Shown: one piece after another, positions 35,974-46,795 of the stretch
Position numbering within the stretch: the first letter of the stretch is position 1
Layout: each line of letters starts with the position of its first letter
NCBI GenBank assembly: GCA_907163375.1
Contig: CAJQUW010001113.1
Location: 186,001 to 250,000 of the forward strand
Origin: Prostheceraeus crozeri
Taxonomy: Eukaryota; Platyhelminthes; Polycladida; Euryleptidae
Direction: 5' to 3'
Length of the DNA: 64,000 nucleotides
Notes under the pieces: generated by a model
Databases searched by the model: none
Seen by the model: only the letters and a program-made list of their open reading frames with translations
What the model was told of the DNA's origin: nothing
Made by a program: the position numbers and the translations under genes

Positions 35974-36935
35974 CCCTCAGAGACATGAGGGGGTCCAGTG
36001 GACCCCGGAGCCACATTTTTCTATTTCATTTTTTACGCTGACGATATATCAACCACTCAAGCCCATACAAAATCATCATTTCTGACAGTGAATCTGCATG
36101 TGTTATTTCATTTCAATTGAATCAGTAGAAGTATGCCAGACAGGCCAAGGGGGTCCACTGGACCCCCCCCCCTCAGGTCTCAGAGGGTGTAGAAATTCCA
36201 TCACAAAATTTTTGTAATTAGATGAAAAATGATTTCGAACATGTCCACGATGGTGTATAAAGAGTGAAAGTCATTTATTCATTGTTTGCATCATGCTCGT
36301 AGATGTGCAATGTGTTGGAAGATCGCAAAATGTGAATATTTTGCTTTCGCACATGATCTCGCGTGACTGGTTGGCCTATATGAACAACTCGACATAAATC
36401 GATGTTATCATTATATTCATAGTTGAGCACCAAAAACTGATTGATGACAAACTTTTCACAGCAGTAATGATAAGTTTGAGATCTCCACAGGTGTTTTTGG
36501 TTCTAGAAGTACATCAATTTTGACTCATTTTAGGTCTATTTCTGATAGCTTTGGATAAATTTGAAGGAATGTACAAATGGAAAGGATTAGCTGCATGAAT
36601 TAAATCAATTTCATCAAAATCAACTATCTGAGACTTTATGGTGACACAAAATATCGTAAAGCCGCCTCCTAGTACAAATGATGCTGTACTAAATGTGGTT
36701 GACTTACAAAAACACCATATTTTCACACGTGTTTACTGAGAAGGCTGAAAGTCATTCAAGGGATTCGTTATACGAACCTGCTACACACAAACATCATTGT
36801 TTTACTTAAAATCAACTTTCCTAATGTTTTGACATCAATTTAAGCAGGTAAACTAAGAATATGTTAAAGGGGTCCACTGGACCCCCCTCAGGTCTCAGGT
36901 CTCAGAGGGTGTGAAAAAGCTCAGGTCTCTGATGG
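35974..36935. mobile_element. piggyBac-like MITE, 962 bp, TTAA ends
   Basis: Flanked on both sides by TTAA (35,970-35,973 and 36,936-36,939), the target duplication used by piggyBac transposons. Terminal inverted repeats are CCCTCAGAGAC on the left and CCATCAGAGAC (read inward from the right), 10 of 11 identical, and begin with CC as in piggyBac. Subterminal palindromes GGGGTCCAGTGGACCCC or close variants occur at about 35,989-36,006, 36,150-36,170 and 36,869-36,886, and CTCAGGTCTCAGAGGGTG occurs twice near the right-hand palindromes. No transposase frame, so non-autonomous. Its first 326 bp recur at 41.3 kb. Confidence 0.75.
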
Positions 36936-37094
36936 TTAATGAATCCTTTCATGGCTAATAACAGTTGATAAGAGAATTACAACTCACAATCTAATTGCAG
37001 CTTTGAAAGTAAAATTTTCATACTTTTTGAACTCTCTTTAATACAATTATTTGAAACATCACTTTTTACTTTTTAGTTTGGACTGTACTAAAGA
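36936..37094. other. Short AT-rich spacer
   Basis: Between the MITE and the RTE fragment; nothing recognised. Confidence 0.4.
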
Positions 37095-37480
37095 TTGATA
37101 CAGATTGACAAAGACGAAGAAACTGATTGATATCTTAGTCGCAGCTCAAAGGAATATGGAAAGATCTACACTTGGTATCACGAGAAGAGACAGATGGGGA
37201 AACGAAAACATACGGGGAAAAACAGCAGTCTGTGACATCACAAGAACAATACATTCCTTGAATTGGTCGTGGGCTGGACACCTAGCCAGAATGTCAAACA
37301 ACCGATGGGCTAAGAAATACACAGAATGGACCCCAAGACATGGCAAGAGAAATCGTGGACATCAGAGGCGAAGATAGAGGGATGATATCGAAGCAATATC
37401 AAGACCGAATCAGATGGCGTAGATTGGGGAGGCTATCGGCCAGCAGTGGCCTGAATGGCTGAAAGAAAGAAAGAAAAACT
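37095..37480 (+). mobile_element. RTE-like LINE, 3' terminal fragment
   Basis: A 90-residue open frame (37,105-37,377) reads LVAAQRNMERSTLGITRRDR, WGNENIRGKT, VCDITRTIHSLNWSWAGHLARM, then RWAKKYTEWTPRHGKRNRG. This is the conserved C-terminal tail of RTE-clade LINE proteins (AQR-MER-LG----DR---E-IR--T, then WAGH-AR). After the frame stops, DDIEAIS and QQWPEWLKERKKN remain readable to about 37,480 across one stop, also as in RTE. 5'-truncated; short A-rich 3' end (AAAGAAAGAAAGAAAAAC). Confidence 0.8.
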
Positions 37481-37616
37481 AAAGATTGATTAATGCCAAT
37501 GTCGTGTGACAGTGCTCGAAATAGACTATTGAACTCAAATTTGATTGAGCAATTTGAATAGATCTCGAATAGGTACAAGGAAGATAAAGACAAATAAAGG
37601 TTTCTTTACTCTTGAT

Positions 37617-38025
37617 GTAGCTTACTTAATATATGAAGAAGTTGACGCAAGATATGAGACAAGTTGATGGAATATGAAAAGATATAATTCAACAAATGAA
37701 AAAATGTTGACGCATGTTAGTGGGTCTGAACCAACGACCAATGGCATTCAAGGCCAACGCTCTACCAACTGAGCTACCGACTGGCGACAATGTGACATAA
37801 GTCCTCAATTGGAGAGTCTGCGTAATTCAATCAGATGTCTTCATGCGACAACGTAGCACTATTCGTCAAGTCAAGCTACTAAAAGAAGTTGAAGAAATAA
37901 ATAAAGAAGTTGACGCAAGATATAAAGAAGTTGACGAAATATATAATGAAGTTGACGCAAGATATAAATAAGTTGTTCAAGATATAAAGAAGTTGACGAA
38001 ATATGTAAAAAAAATGTTGAATAGT
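37617..38025 (+). repeat. Degenerate ~20-bp tandem repeat in two blocks
   Basis: Units of about 19-23 bp around ATATAAAGAAGTTGACGCAAG. Left block about 37,636-37,715 (four diverged units), right block about 37,880-38,025 (seven units). The blocks are split by about 160 bp of non-repeat DNA containing the tRNA-like sequence. Variants alternate between GACGCAAG and GACGAA endings. Confidence 0.7.
37714..37785 (-). pseudogene. tRNA-like sequence, probable tRNA pseudogene
   Basis: On the minus strand an A box TAGCTCAGTTGGTAGAGC (37,759-37,776) is followed by an anticodon arm TGGC-CTTGAAT-GCCA (loop would give anticodon TGA) and a B box GGTTCAGACCC (37,722-37,732). Spacing fits a tRNA, and D and anticodon arms can fold. 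The T stem has a mismatch and the putative acceptor strands (CAGTCGG against AACATGC) do not pair. TGA would mean tRNA-Ser, but the long variable arm of tRNA-Ser is absent. The internal promoter boxes are intact, so transcription is possible, but a working tRNA is unlikely. Confidence 0.6.
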
Positions 38026-39642
38026 TTTCATACCTATTTATGATGCAGCCATTCTATCTGCTAATACGTCACTACAAAGAATGTGGAAGAGAATGTGAAT
38101 AAGATGGCCAAAGTACACAATATATCAAGCAAACACAAACTTCTGAATATTGAAAATCTATTTAGTTTGTTTTGAGTACTTTCCTAACGAAATTGAAAAT
38201 ATTTGAACTTCAAATTAAACAATCTTCGGAAAATAGGAAGAATTCTCTCAAGGATATGAAATGTTGGAATTGGCGAAATTCTTGCTTAGAACGCAGCCTT
38301 GTGACTTAATCTTTGATTTGTGATGCACGTTTAAATTAGCAGACGAAACAATTCAATTGTCATTTCTGTTGGCTTGTGAATTTAGGTAATTAGACGATAA
38401 GAATTGTAAACTTTTACCCATGGAAACCGCTGTTGTATTTGATCAAAATTTCCTGCTAATGTGTGTCTCTGATATAATTCAAGGATTTATCTGCCAAATT
38501 AATATCCTAACAATTTGATATATTCAAGCAACCGTCTTGTTGGCAACTTACGCAAATTTACGTTCATCAATTTTGAAGCAGATTTTAAGTCAACAAAATA
38601 TCTAAACAGTGTTGTTATTCCACTGTTTCAGCCAGGAAAGTGAGTGTATAGAGATCAGGATCGAAGTGCTTCATGGTAGGATTATTGCCTTCTTTCTGAT
38701 TTTACAATTAAAGAGGATTCAAAAATCAATCAACTTGAAGAGGGAGATCGACTTGCAGACAATCGGTCAACGAGTTTATTTTGTCGACAATACTTCTGAA
38801 AGGCGAGTTTGAAAATCGGTTCGCATTATATGGACAATTTAATTAACTGCATGAAGAAGCTATCGCAGTTATTTTCTCACTTACCCATGTCTTCAGCGAG
38901 CTGCAAAATGAATCAATACCGTTGGTGGCATCTCACTCGCCAACTTGCTTAACTCCCAAAGAACAGAATGAATCACATGTAAGACTAATGTAAAACGAAT
39001 TTGGTGTGCAGTGTTTCAGTTACAAATACTTTGTTGATTAAGTTATATAGATAATGATATATAGGTTTGAATTATTTAAATACTTCTGCAAGTTATTTTG
39101 AAATGTTATTTTTCAATTGTGATAGTCATTTGACCTATCAGGAGTTATTATAGTGATTAATAACAATGCCAAATACTAAATTCACTTGTATTGCAATTTT
39201 TTAGAAGTTTGAGATTCATCCGAATATTTCCCAATTCCTATGACGTTTCGGGTAAATTGCGCTTGCACATTTGACTCTGAGTATTATGAAATGTGGAGAG
39301 TTTCTTGTCATCTGAAATGATGTTTCATTAGTATAAAAAGAAAGACAATTTGATGATGCCTTAAATTTTCAGACAACAAAAGTGGCTGCTTCAATATTTC
39401 AAGAAAATCTTTAATAATTGTAGCATTTATCATTGTCTGTAAAGAACAATGCAAGAATGTCAAGTTTTTATTCTTTTATTCGATGTCTGTGGCATATCTT
39501 GGCAGTCTCTGGCTAATCATAGCTTGTTTATGCACTTCTACGATTTGTCCTGTATAGGAGTTTTCACGTGTGTAGGAGCACGTGGATTGGATTCTCAAAA
39601 ACACATAGACACTGTGGATAATAATGTTTTGCAATTAATATT
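38026..39642. other. AT-rich DNA, no gene recognised
   Basis: Short open frames (38,609-38,812 and 39,449-39,646, plus strand) have no recognisable domain. No repeat noticed. Confidence 0.4.
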
Positions 39643-39834
39643 GTGATTCCTTTGTTGTCTTACAAACCAAGTGAAGATAAAACATGGATTAAACCGTCCT
39701 TGATACATATTATCGATAATAGAGATCGTGCCTTCGGCGAAGGGATGTGTTTACGTCTACTCGAAGACGTCATAGTTCATGCAAAGAAGCTGAAAATTAT
39801 TCTTCTGCCCCAAATACTGCGAAATCTTAGATAA
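39640..39834 (+). mobile_element. Possible LINE fragment (linker between endonuclease and RT)
   Basis: A 63-residue open frame contains DKTWIKPSLIHIIDNRDRAF, then GEGMCLRLLEDVIVHAKK. The pattern W--P-L---I--R--AF, about 20 residues, then I--AKK is typical of the stretch between the endonuclease and RT domains in CR1/Jockey-type LINEs. No other LINE sequence is recognisable beside it. Weak call from pattern only. Confidence 0.35.
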
Positions 39835-41301
39835 GTGATCTGGAGATCCATGAATAATCGATTTAATAACCAGACTGAAGTTTTCGACACATCTTCGAAT
39901 ACCAGTACGATAGAAACAAGCACGAATTAGCTTCCTTCAATTCCTCCAACTGCCATTATTCAACGTTTTCGAAATGGGCTACCCGGCCTCGATGACCTTG
40001 GACATTAAAAGACTACTGCAGTATTCTATCATCTGTGATTCATAATATTTGTACATGTACATTGAGCATACTCCGTAGTTGTGCTGACTGATTTCAAGAT
40101 CGCATTCGTTGCTCCTGTGGCAAAATGCTCTAACCCGATGTAGGACAATTATAGGCCCATTTCCATGATTTCTTGCACTGCAAAAATAATCTTGGTCTCC
40201 TACCCTGTCTTTGTGAATTGGCACAGATCAATTTGCGCTTGTTGCTATTTGTGGTCAAGGATTGTCTCAGCCAGGGACGTCAGACAGGTCGTCTCATCTT
40301 CTGTTTGACTAGAAAGGAAACATTGGAACATGTAACGTTAATGAAATGGCACAATCTGCAGACTAAATACCATAGCAATCGAACAATGAGCAGCCAGTTC
40401 AACATTAAACACGCCAAATTGTGCTAAGTTTCAGTGACTGTTATCAACTGAATCACACAGCAGAGAGACGCAGACGATGTCAAGTTCTACAGAGACGTTT
40501 GTGAACGTTTTTTCGTGCGCCTGCTAACTTTTTTTGAAATGATCGGAGGACCCAACATTATCGAGAAAACTTTTGCGCAATGATCTGAATTCTTCGAATC
40601 TGAAGGAGTCGTGGCGATCGGAGCATTTTTCAAGGAATTCACAGCGATCCGCAAGCGCAAGAATATGCTCTTGAGAATGTACTTCAGACGCTGGATTGGA
40701 TTCTGCAATGATCAGATCGATGCATTCCCAGGTCAGTGTAATATTGCACTAGGGGAATTTCAGATACGTGCAAGTTTTGAATTTCAGTTATGTGGAATAT
40801 TCGATAGCAAGAGCGTGTCTCTCCAGTATTTCTGCTGTGCATCCGCAAAACGCCTTGCACTGAAGGCATTTGACGAAAACCACCAGCTGCAGGGGAAACA
40901 CGAGGCTTCTCTCATCGAGTACCGATGGCCAGAACAGAACGGTTAAAGAAACTTTTTTAATCAATCTTCTCCAGTTTCATTGTTTGAATCCTCTGAAATG
41001 TAGCAAATCACTGATTTCACATTGATTACTAATTCCCTGTGAAAGCTTCGGTAGCCCAGCTAACTGTTGACATTCGCAGCATATTATCATGATAGTTCAC
41101 TGAGTTCATGACGATTACCTCTTGTTTTTGTCTTGTAGGAGATAACTGTGCATAGGATGATTGCGTAAGGTGAATATAATGGGAAGCGACTTAAAGATTG
41201 TTGCGATAATTTGTGAAACGACATAACGTCATACATAATACATGTGTGTTTACGGCAAGCATTTTGAGCAAGTAGTCTGCTGTTCAATCGATCAGCATTG
41301 A
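39835..41301. other. DNA with overlapping unassigned open frames
   Basis: A 111-residue plus-strand frame (40,611-40,946) overlaps a 73-residue minus-strand frame (40,487-40,708). The patch looks less AT-rich than its surroundings and could be a decayed exon or element. I recognise no domain and do not call a gene. The rest is featureless. Confidence 0.35.
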
Positions 41302-41636
41302 CCCTCAGAGACTTGAGGGGGTCCGGTGGACCCTGGAGCCACAGTTTTTTGTTTCCCTTTTGTGCTGAGGATACATCAGCCGCTCATGCCCATGTTAAAT
41401 CATATTTTTAGACATGATTCTCCATGTGTCATTTCATTTCAATTGAAGCAGTAGAAGCATGGTAGATAGGCCAACGGGGGTCCACTGGACCCCCCCCCTC
41501 AGGTCTCAGAGGTTGTAGAAATTACCATCAAAGAAATTTTATGATGAGATGAAAGATGATTTCGGACATGTCCACGATGGTGCATAATGAGTGAAATTCA
41601 TTTATTAATTGCTTGCATCATGCTCGTGCTTGTGCG
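41302..41636. mobile_element. Second, truncated copy of the piggyBac-like MITE
   Basis: Aligns with 35,974-36,299 at roughly 80% identity in the same orientation. It starts with the same CCCTCAGAGAC end, has the palindromes near 41,316-41,333 (GGGGTCCGGTGGACCC) and 41,476-41,492 (GGGGGTCCACTGGACCCC), and ends at the shared TTGCATCATGCTCGT. The base before CCC is in TTGA rather than TTAA, one change from the expected target site. The right terminal repeat is missing. Confidence 0.75.
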
Positions 41637-41975
41637 TTCAATAAGTTTCAAAGAGAATTGGATTGAAATCTTCAATGAATGTCAACAACTTGTGGAATCA
41701 ACGAAGAATTCGGGAGTGAATCCATGAGCCATATCTCCCTAACGTAATATCCTATTGACTTCTTGGATCTATCATGGTAGATTAATGACAAATGCTGACA
41801 TTTTCTGCTTTTTCTGTCATCCGGTTTTCGATGTCCACAATTACCGTGAAGAATCTGTGGAAGGACTCAAACTGCTCAGTATTATCAGATGACACGTCAA
41901 GATGCACAAGGAGAGAATTCAACAACAGTTTCAGATAAGGATATTCATTTTTCGTTCAGCCCTTTTGAATGTCAT
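41637..41975. other. AT-rich DNA, nothing recognised
   Basis: No open frame or repeat of note. Confidence 0.4.
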
Positions 41976-42486
41976 TGACAACACTGATGGAAGTAGTATC
42001 AGGCAATTTCATGTAAAATAAAAATAATATTGAAAATAATACGATACAATGATTAATACATGAGTGCATCATTTTAAAACCGTTCCTGCTGTGGCTTTTC
42101 AACAAATTTGATAGAATTTCATCAATTTTGTACTCGTTTTCACCTTTGGTGTGAAATTACTGATAAGATAATATCGACGACCTCCTTTAAACATTCAATT
42201 ATTGAACACAATCAGCAAATAGCTGATAAATCAAAGTTGACACTTTTCTATTGAGAATGCGGGTAAATATCTAATATTCACATCAGCAATTCAGATTATC
42301 AGTTGACCCTATTCATCAGTTGCAATGCAGGTTTTATCTCTTCGACATCTTCATTTCTTTGTTGTGCAATCTCATCCGAGAATAGGTAAGACCGAATTGA
42401 AAGTGAAACCTGCAGATAACGTTCCGAGTACTGTTGCAGAGCAGACTTATCAAGCAGGTTATAATCAAATTCAAGCAAACTATTTG
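41976..42486 (+). repeat. Tandem duplication, left copy
   Basis: Starts GACAACACTGATGGAAGTAG and ends CAAGCAAACTATTT. Nearly the whole unit recurs immediately to the right (42,503-43,089), with identity high in blocks, for example CGTTTTCACCTTTGGTGTGA and GCAATGCAGGTTTTATC in both. No transposon ends were seen, so this looks like a segmental tandem duplication. Function unknown. Confidence 0.8.
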
Positions 42487-42502
42487 TGTGATGAAAGAAG
42501 TT

Positions 42503-43089
42503 GACAACACTGATGGAAGTAGTATCACTGAGGCAATTTCATGTTGCGCGAAAATTCCAAAAAATAATATTGAAAATAATTCGATACAATGATTAGAACA
42601 GCAGGCTTTGCATTCAATTCTTTCTTTATTACAAACCGAGTTTTTTTGCCATTGTGCCATTTTTTTCTGACAATCACTTAATAAATGCCATTCATCAGTG
42701 GCTGTCATTTTGAACTCGTTTTCACCTTTGGTGTGAAATTACTGATAAGATCTAAAATTAGATCGACGACCTTGTAAACATTCAATTATTGAGCACACAA
42801 TCAGCAAATAGCTGATAAATCAACGTTGACAACCACGTTGCTATCGACCAATGAATGCGGGTAAATATCTAATATTCACATCGACAATTCAGATTATCAG
42901 TTGATGCCCCTTTTTCATCAGTTGCAATGCAGGTTTTATCAATCTTCGACATCTTCACTTCTTTGTTGTGCAATCTCGAAATCCGAGATAAGTAAGACGG
43001 AATTGAAAGTGAAACCGCAGATAACGTTCTGAGTACTGTTGCAGAGCAGCTTATCAAGCAGGTTATAATCAAATTCAAGCAAAATATTT
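42503..43089 (+). repeat. Tandem duplication, right copy
   Basis: Same unit as 41,976-42,486, but about 75 bp longer because the stretch at about 42,597-42,710 differs from and is longer than its counterpart. A minus-strand open frame in each copy reads related peptides (LIITCLIS in both), but the frames differ outside the shared blocks, so coding is doubtful. Confidence 0.8.
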
Positions 43090-43243
43090 ATCTCGATGAA
43101 GCATACATTATCCATTAAGTGAATTCAACTGCAAGATGAGAAATGATCATATTGTGCAAATTTTCACATTTATTGTACACGTATTTCATTGAAAAGAAGA
43201 TAACAGTATCCAAAAAGCGAAAATTCAAAAATTTGCCAAGAAA

Positions 43244-43312
43244 TTAGAACAGCAGGCTTTGGCATTCAATTCCTTATTACCAATGTCAGGCTTCAGAGTT
43301 TTTACATACACA
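43244..43312 (+). repeat. Short third copy of part of the duplicated unit
   Basis: ATTAGAACAGCAGGCTTT followed by GCATTCAATTC and a GAGTTTTT ending matches 42,592-42,645 in the right copy, a stretch missing from the left copy. This suggests an original array of at least three partial units. Confidence 0.55.
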
Positions 43313-45969
43313 GCATCTCAAAGAAGAACAATTAATCGCACATGTAAGGCATCGCAAGCAATGTCGCATTGATTTTTCAGCAGGTATTTCATTTCAATTA
43401 GTTCAATCAGACAATTAATAGTCATTTAAGTGGCAGTATCTAAATCCGCACTCAACATACTCAGGAAGATGGTGTTGATTCATGTGAGCAGGTGGTATTA
43501 ACGCTGGAACTTTGGCTAAATTAACTTTTGACCATCATGTGAATAGGATTGTTTTGAGATTACCACTTCTTAGAAATGGGATTTGAAAGAAACCTATATG
43601 AATTCCTAAATAGATCAACAACACATATTTCAAGATACTAGGTCGATCTGTGGCATGATCAATGCAATCTCAACTCAGTTTCCGTGTCTCCAGAAATATT
43701 ATTGTTTATTATTGTTACCTGGATGCTAGTCTACTTAGCAGAAACCCACCTGCAGGAAACCCAGTGGAAAATCCCGTCTGGTCTACCGATCTGCACATGC
43801 AAATAATGTAGCCTTAGTAATTGCGGCCATCGATAAAGGGCAGTGGTCTGAAAGTGCTTTCAGATGATCCATTGTTGGAACTTAAGGTCAAGTCTGCAAA
43901 TATGACATGCTGGACAATGCAGACATTCTTCGACCTAGACACATCTCTGACCTAGAACATCAATGATAACAGCGTTGTAGTGAACCATCAATCTTCATTT
44001 TGAAGCAAGCAAGACAGTACATAATCAAAGCAAATTGTTTGATTGCAGCATCAAGGACGTAAATTATTGCAAAGATACAAAATGAATATGAAAGACGCTA
44101 GTCCTCTCCGCATGCTTCCCCTCATTCCGCACTCATGCCCCAAAAGTGCTAATATATAGATAATATGGACATTCCGCAGATAGTTGGCGCTGTGACTTTG
44201 TGGGAGACCGTATTTCAAGTCTTGGTTCATAGAGTAGATATATTAGGTAGAGTGGTAACTCCGCATTTATTAAATCCCCAATGTGTATAGCCTACACTTT
44301 CGATTTTATTAAATGAACTCAAGGGAGATGCAGTCGGAATTGTTTCAAAATGTTAGATATAGGCCTACAGATTTATGTAGTTTTGAAGAAATTACAACGG
44401 AATTGACTGATCATGATAGTATAATGCAGAAGGAAATGATAGCATTTTACAGATTGTCGGTGTCATGACAGCCTTGGAGAGGTAATATTTGTTCAATTGG
44501 CAACTCGATGACCTGCTGTTGCTTTCATGAATTAGAAATATGAAATTTCAGCCAAGAAAGCACAATAAGATCGCGAATTTTTCATGAAAACTTCTATTAT
44601 AAAACGGATCATGAAATTCCCTTGCAAATTAGCTTAATTTCCGCTTAGTTAGGATGCTCATTAGCAAATATTCATTCTTTTTGATATCCAACTTGTTGCA
44701 TACTACTTACATAGAGGAGTCATCTCGGTAGTATATAAATTGGCAAAATTTTGACTTTTTTAGAACTGCTCAAATAATTTTTTGGACCACGGGAACGCAA
44801 TCTCCGCGAGAAACTGAATCTTTTCATATAAAAATTTTCACTGCATACAGATACTTTTTGAGTCGACACTCTACCTATATATCCCTACTAAATTTCTTGG
44901 TTGTTTCAAACGTGAGACTTTTGAAATAGGTGCACTTTGAATTCTTGCTTAACACTCAGCACAATAGGATGAAATGGGATCAAGCAATGTTCGTCCATTG
45001 CTTCTGCCTGTGGTTGGATGAGCTAGGGCTGATTGTACTTTGCTTCGCACTGAGTACAGAATACAGCTCATTCAAATATGATAATAATGAATCATTCACA
45101 TCAGAGATCACATGTGCATGGAAACTTCCTGGGATATCTCCGTGTCACCAGGTATACCGCAACAGATGCAGGAAATGATATCGGCAGTATGCTTCTATTG
45201 TGGAATTCAATGGTCATGTTGTATTCAACAGGTCGTGTCTCGTGAATTCCTGCAATCACATGTCTATTGAGTCAAAGACAATGTCTCGTTCATCCTCAGC
45301 AAATATCTCTGACACCGGTTGAACTGCTAATTTCCTTCACAACAATGAGATGATATCAATTTCACATTATTGCTTTAGCACCAATTACTTTTTCTTCACG
45401 CGGCAGAATCTCACGCTGCAGAACGTCCATTAGTCTACAATTTTGTTAATGTTGAAATAATTCGTTTTGTAATTTGGATCGCTTTTTCTGCTCTGTTTGT
45501 TCGGAAATCAGTTTGTGACAAAGAAGAAACAATTATTTGAAAGTAAACCAGCTCTAATTGTTGAGTCAGATGATACGGTGCTAAATAGGTCACATTCTAT
45601 TTGTGAATTTGAGCTCCTTAGTAAGTAAACAAACAGCGTATGGTGAAGTTGAGACAACCTACCTCAAAGCCCATTCTATGGCAACGTTGAATTGATGAAC
45701 AATTTCAAGAACAAGCAACTCATTTTGCCAAGAAATGAGATGGACAAACATCGCAGGTATAATATAGAGATGTTGGTCAAAGTGTTCGAATTTGAGTAGC
45801 AGGGTTGCAAAATTTCATTAATTTTCCAGATTTTTGAATCTCGCCGTGACGGATGATATTTAATATGACAGTACACGTTGTCCGAGCACATATATTTTGA
45901 CCACACCGCAGCCTATGATCATGCATTGAAAAGATAGAGGAGGAGAAATGCAAGTACATGTGCACCACA
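43313..45969. other. AT-rich DNA, no gene recognised
   Basis: Only one open frame above 80 residues (44,930-45,178, plus) and it has no recognisable content. A minus-strand frame at 45,676-45,906 is likewise unassigned. No tandem repeats noticed. Confidence 0.4.
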
Positions 45970-46110
45970 CAGTAGCGGCGGGTCTAGAAATTTCTGGTGG
46001 GAGTCTGTGAATGCCAGAGGCAGGTATGTTCACTCCGGCTTTGCGCACCGCGCTCCGGAGCGCGGACCGGACTTTTATTCTCCATGCAGTGCGGGTCGCA
46101 AACCATTTAG
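45970..46110. other. GC-rich patch, possible hAT-like transposon end
   Basis: Begins CAGTAGCGGCGGGTCTAG, similar to the CAGTGGCGGATC-type ends common in hAT-like non-autonomous elements. It contains GCGCTCCGGAGCGC, a perfect palindrome, in otherwise AT-rich DNA. The matching opposite end was not found nearby, so it may be a solo end or chance. Confidence 0.3.
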
Positions 46111-46795
46111 TCGGAGTGCGCCCAAATCTGATGAATGCATATGATGTATTCGCTCGTAAAAAGTTAAATTCATTATTTAAATTTTCCAGTAATCAATGAA
46201 CAGAAACCTTTAGAAATTCCAGTACTTGCATGTCTACATATTTGTACGTTTCATCAAAATTGGAAATAGCTAATTTCTTTATCTTATTCGCTGGCTGTAC
46301 TTACAGACCTTAGTAAATACTAAAATAGTTCTTCGAAAAGAAAACGTCTGTGAAAACCTGAAATGATTGCCAACATCTGAAGCAAGTAAATATTATTGCT
46401 CTAGAATGTTGATTTTACTGCAGTTTTCAAAATGTGCATTAATAAATGATAAAGTGTTCATTTACAAATTACTAGATTGAAAGTTGATCTTCGATCATTC
46501 TTCAGTGAAAAGGTATCGGTCACTGTTTTGACATCAGCATAAGCTTCAAGGTGGATGAGCATGCATCAATGTCACCAACCAGTGCAAGTAGTTCTTGACA
46601 ATGAGCAGGGATTTTTTCAATTTCCTTACTTTCGGTTTTGTAAAAGATCGACTTTGTTGAAATTTGCAAACGGATATCTCTCAAGTCTCAATGGAACCAG
46701 ACGTCGATGATCAGGCACTTCAAATCAGATCCAGGTCGTATGTTCGGCGATTGGCCAAACACACGCATGGCAGACGTGTCACCTGATCTCAATTT
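46111..46795. other. AT-rich DNA, no gene recognised
   Basis: Nothing recognised; leads directly into the minisatellite. Confidence 0.4.

Noticed and set aside
36034-36060. Additional hammerhead motif at CTGACGA inside the piggyBac-like MITE
   Set aside because: No GAAA box or stem II hairpin follows at a suitable distance.
37714-37785. Functional tRNA-Ser(TGA)
   Set aside because: No long variable arm and the acceptor strands do not pair; kept only as a tRNA-like pseudogene.
40487-40946. Host exon or transposase remnant
   Set aside because: Overlapping frames on both strands and no motif that I recognise in either.
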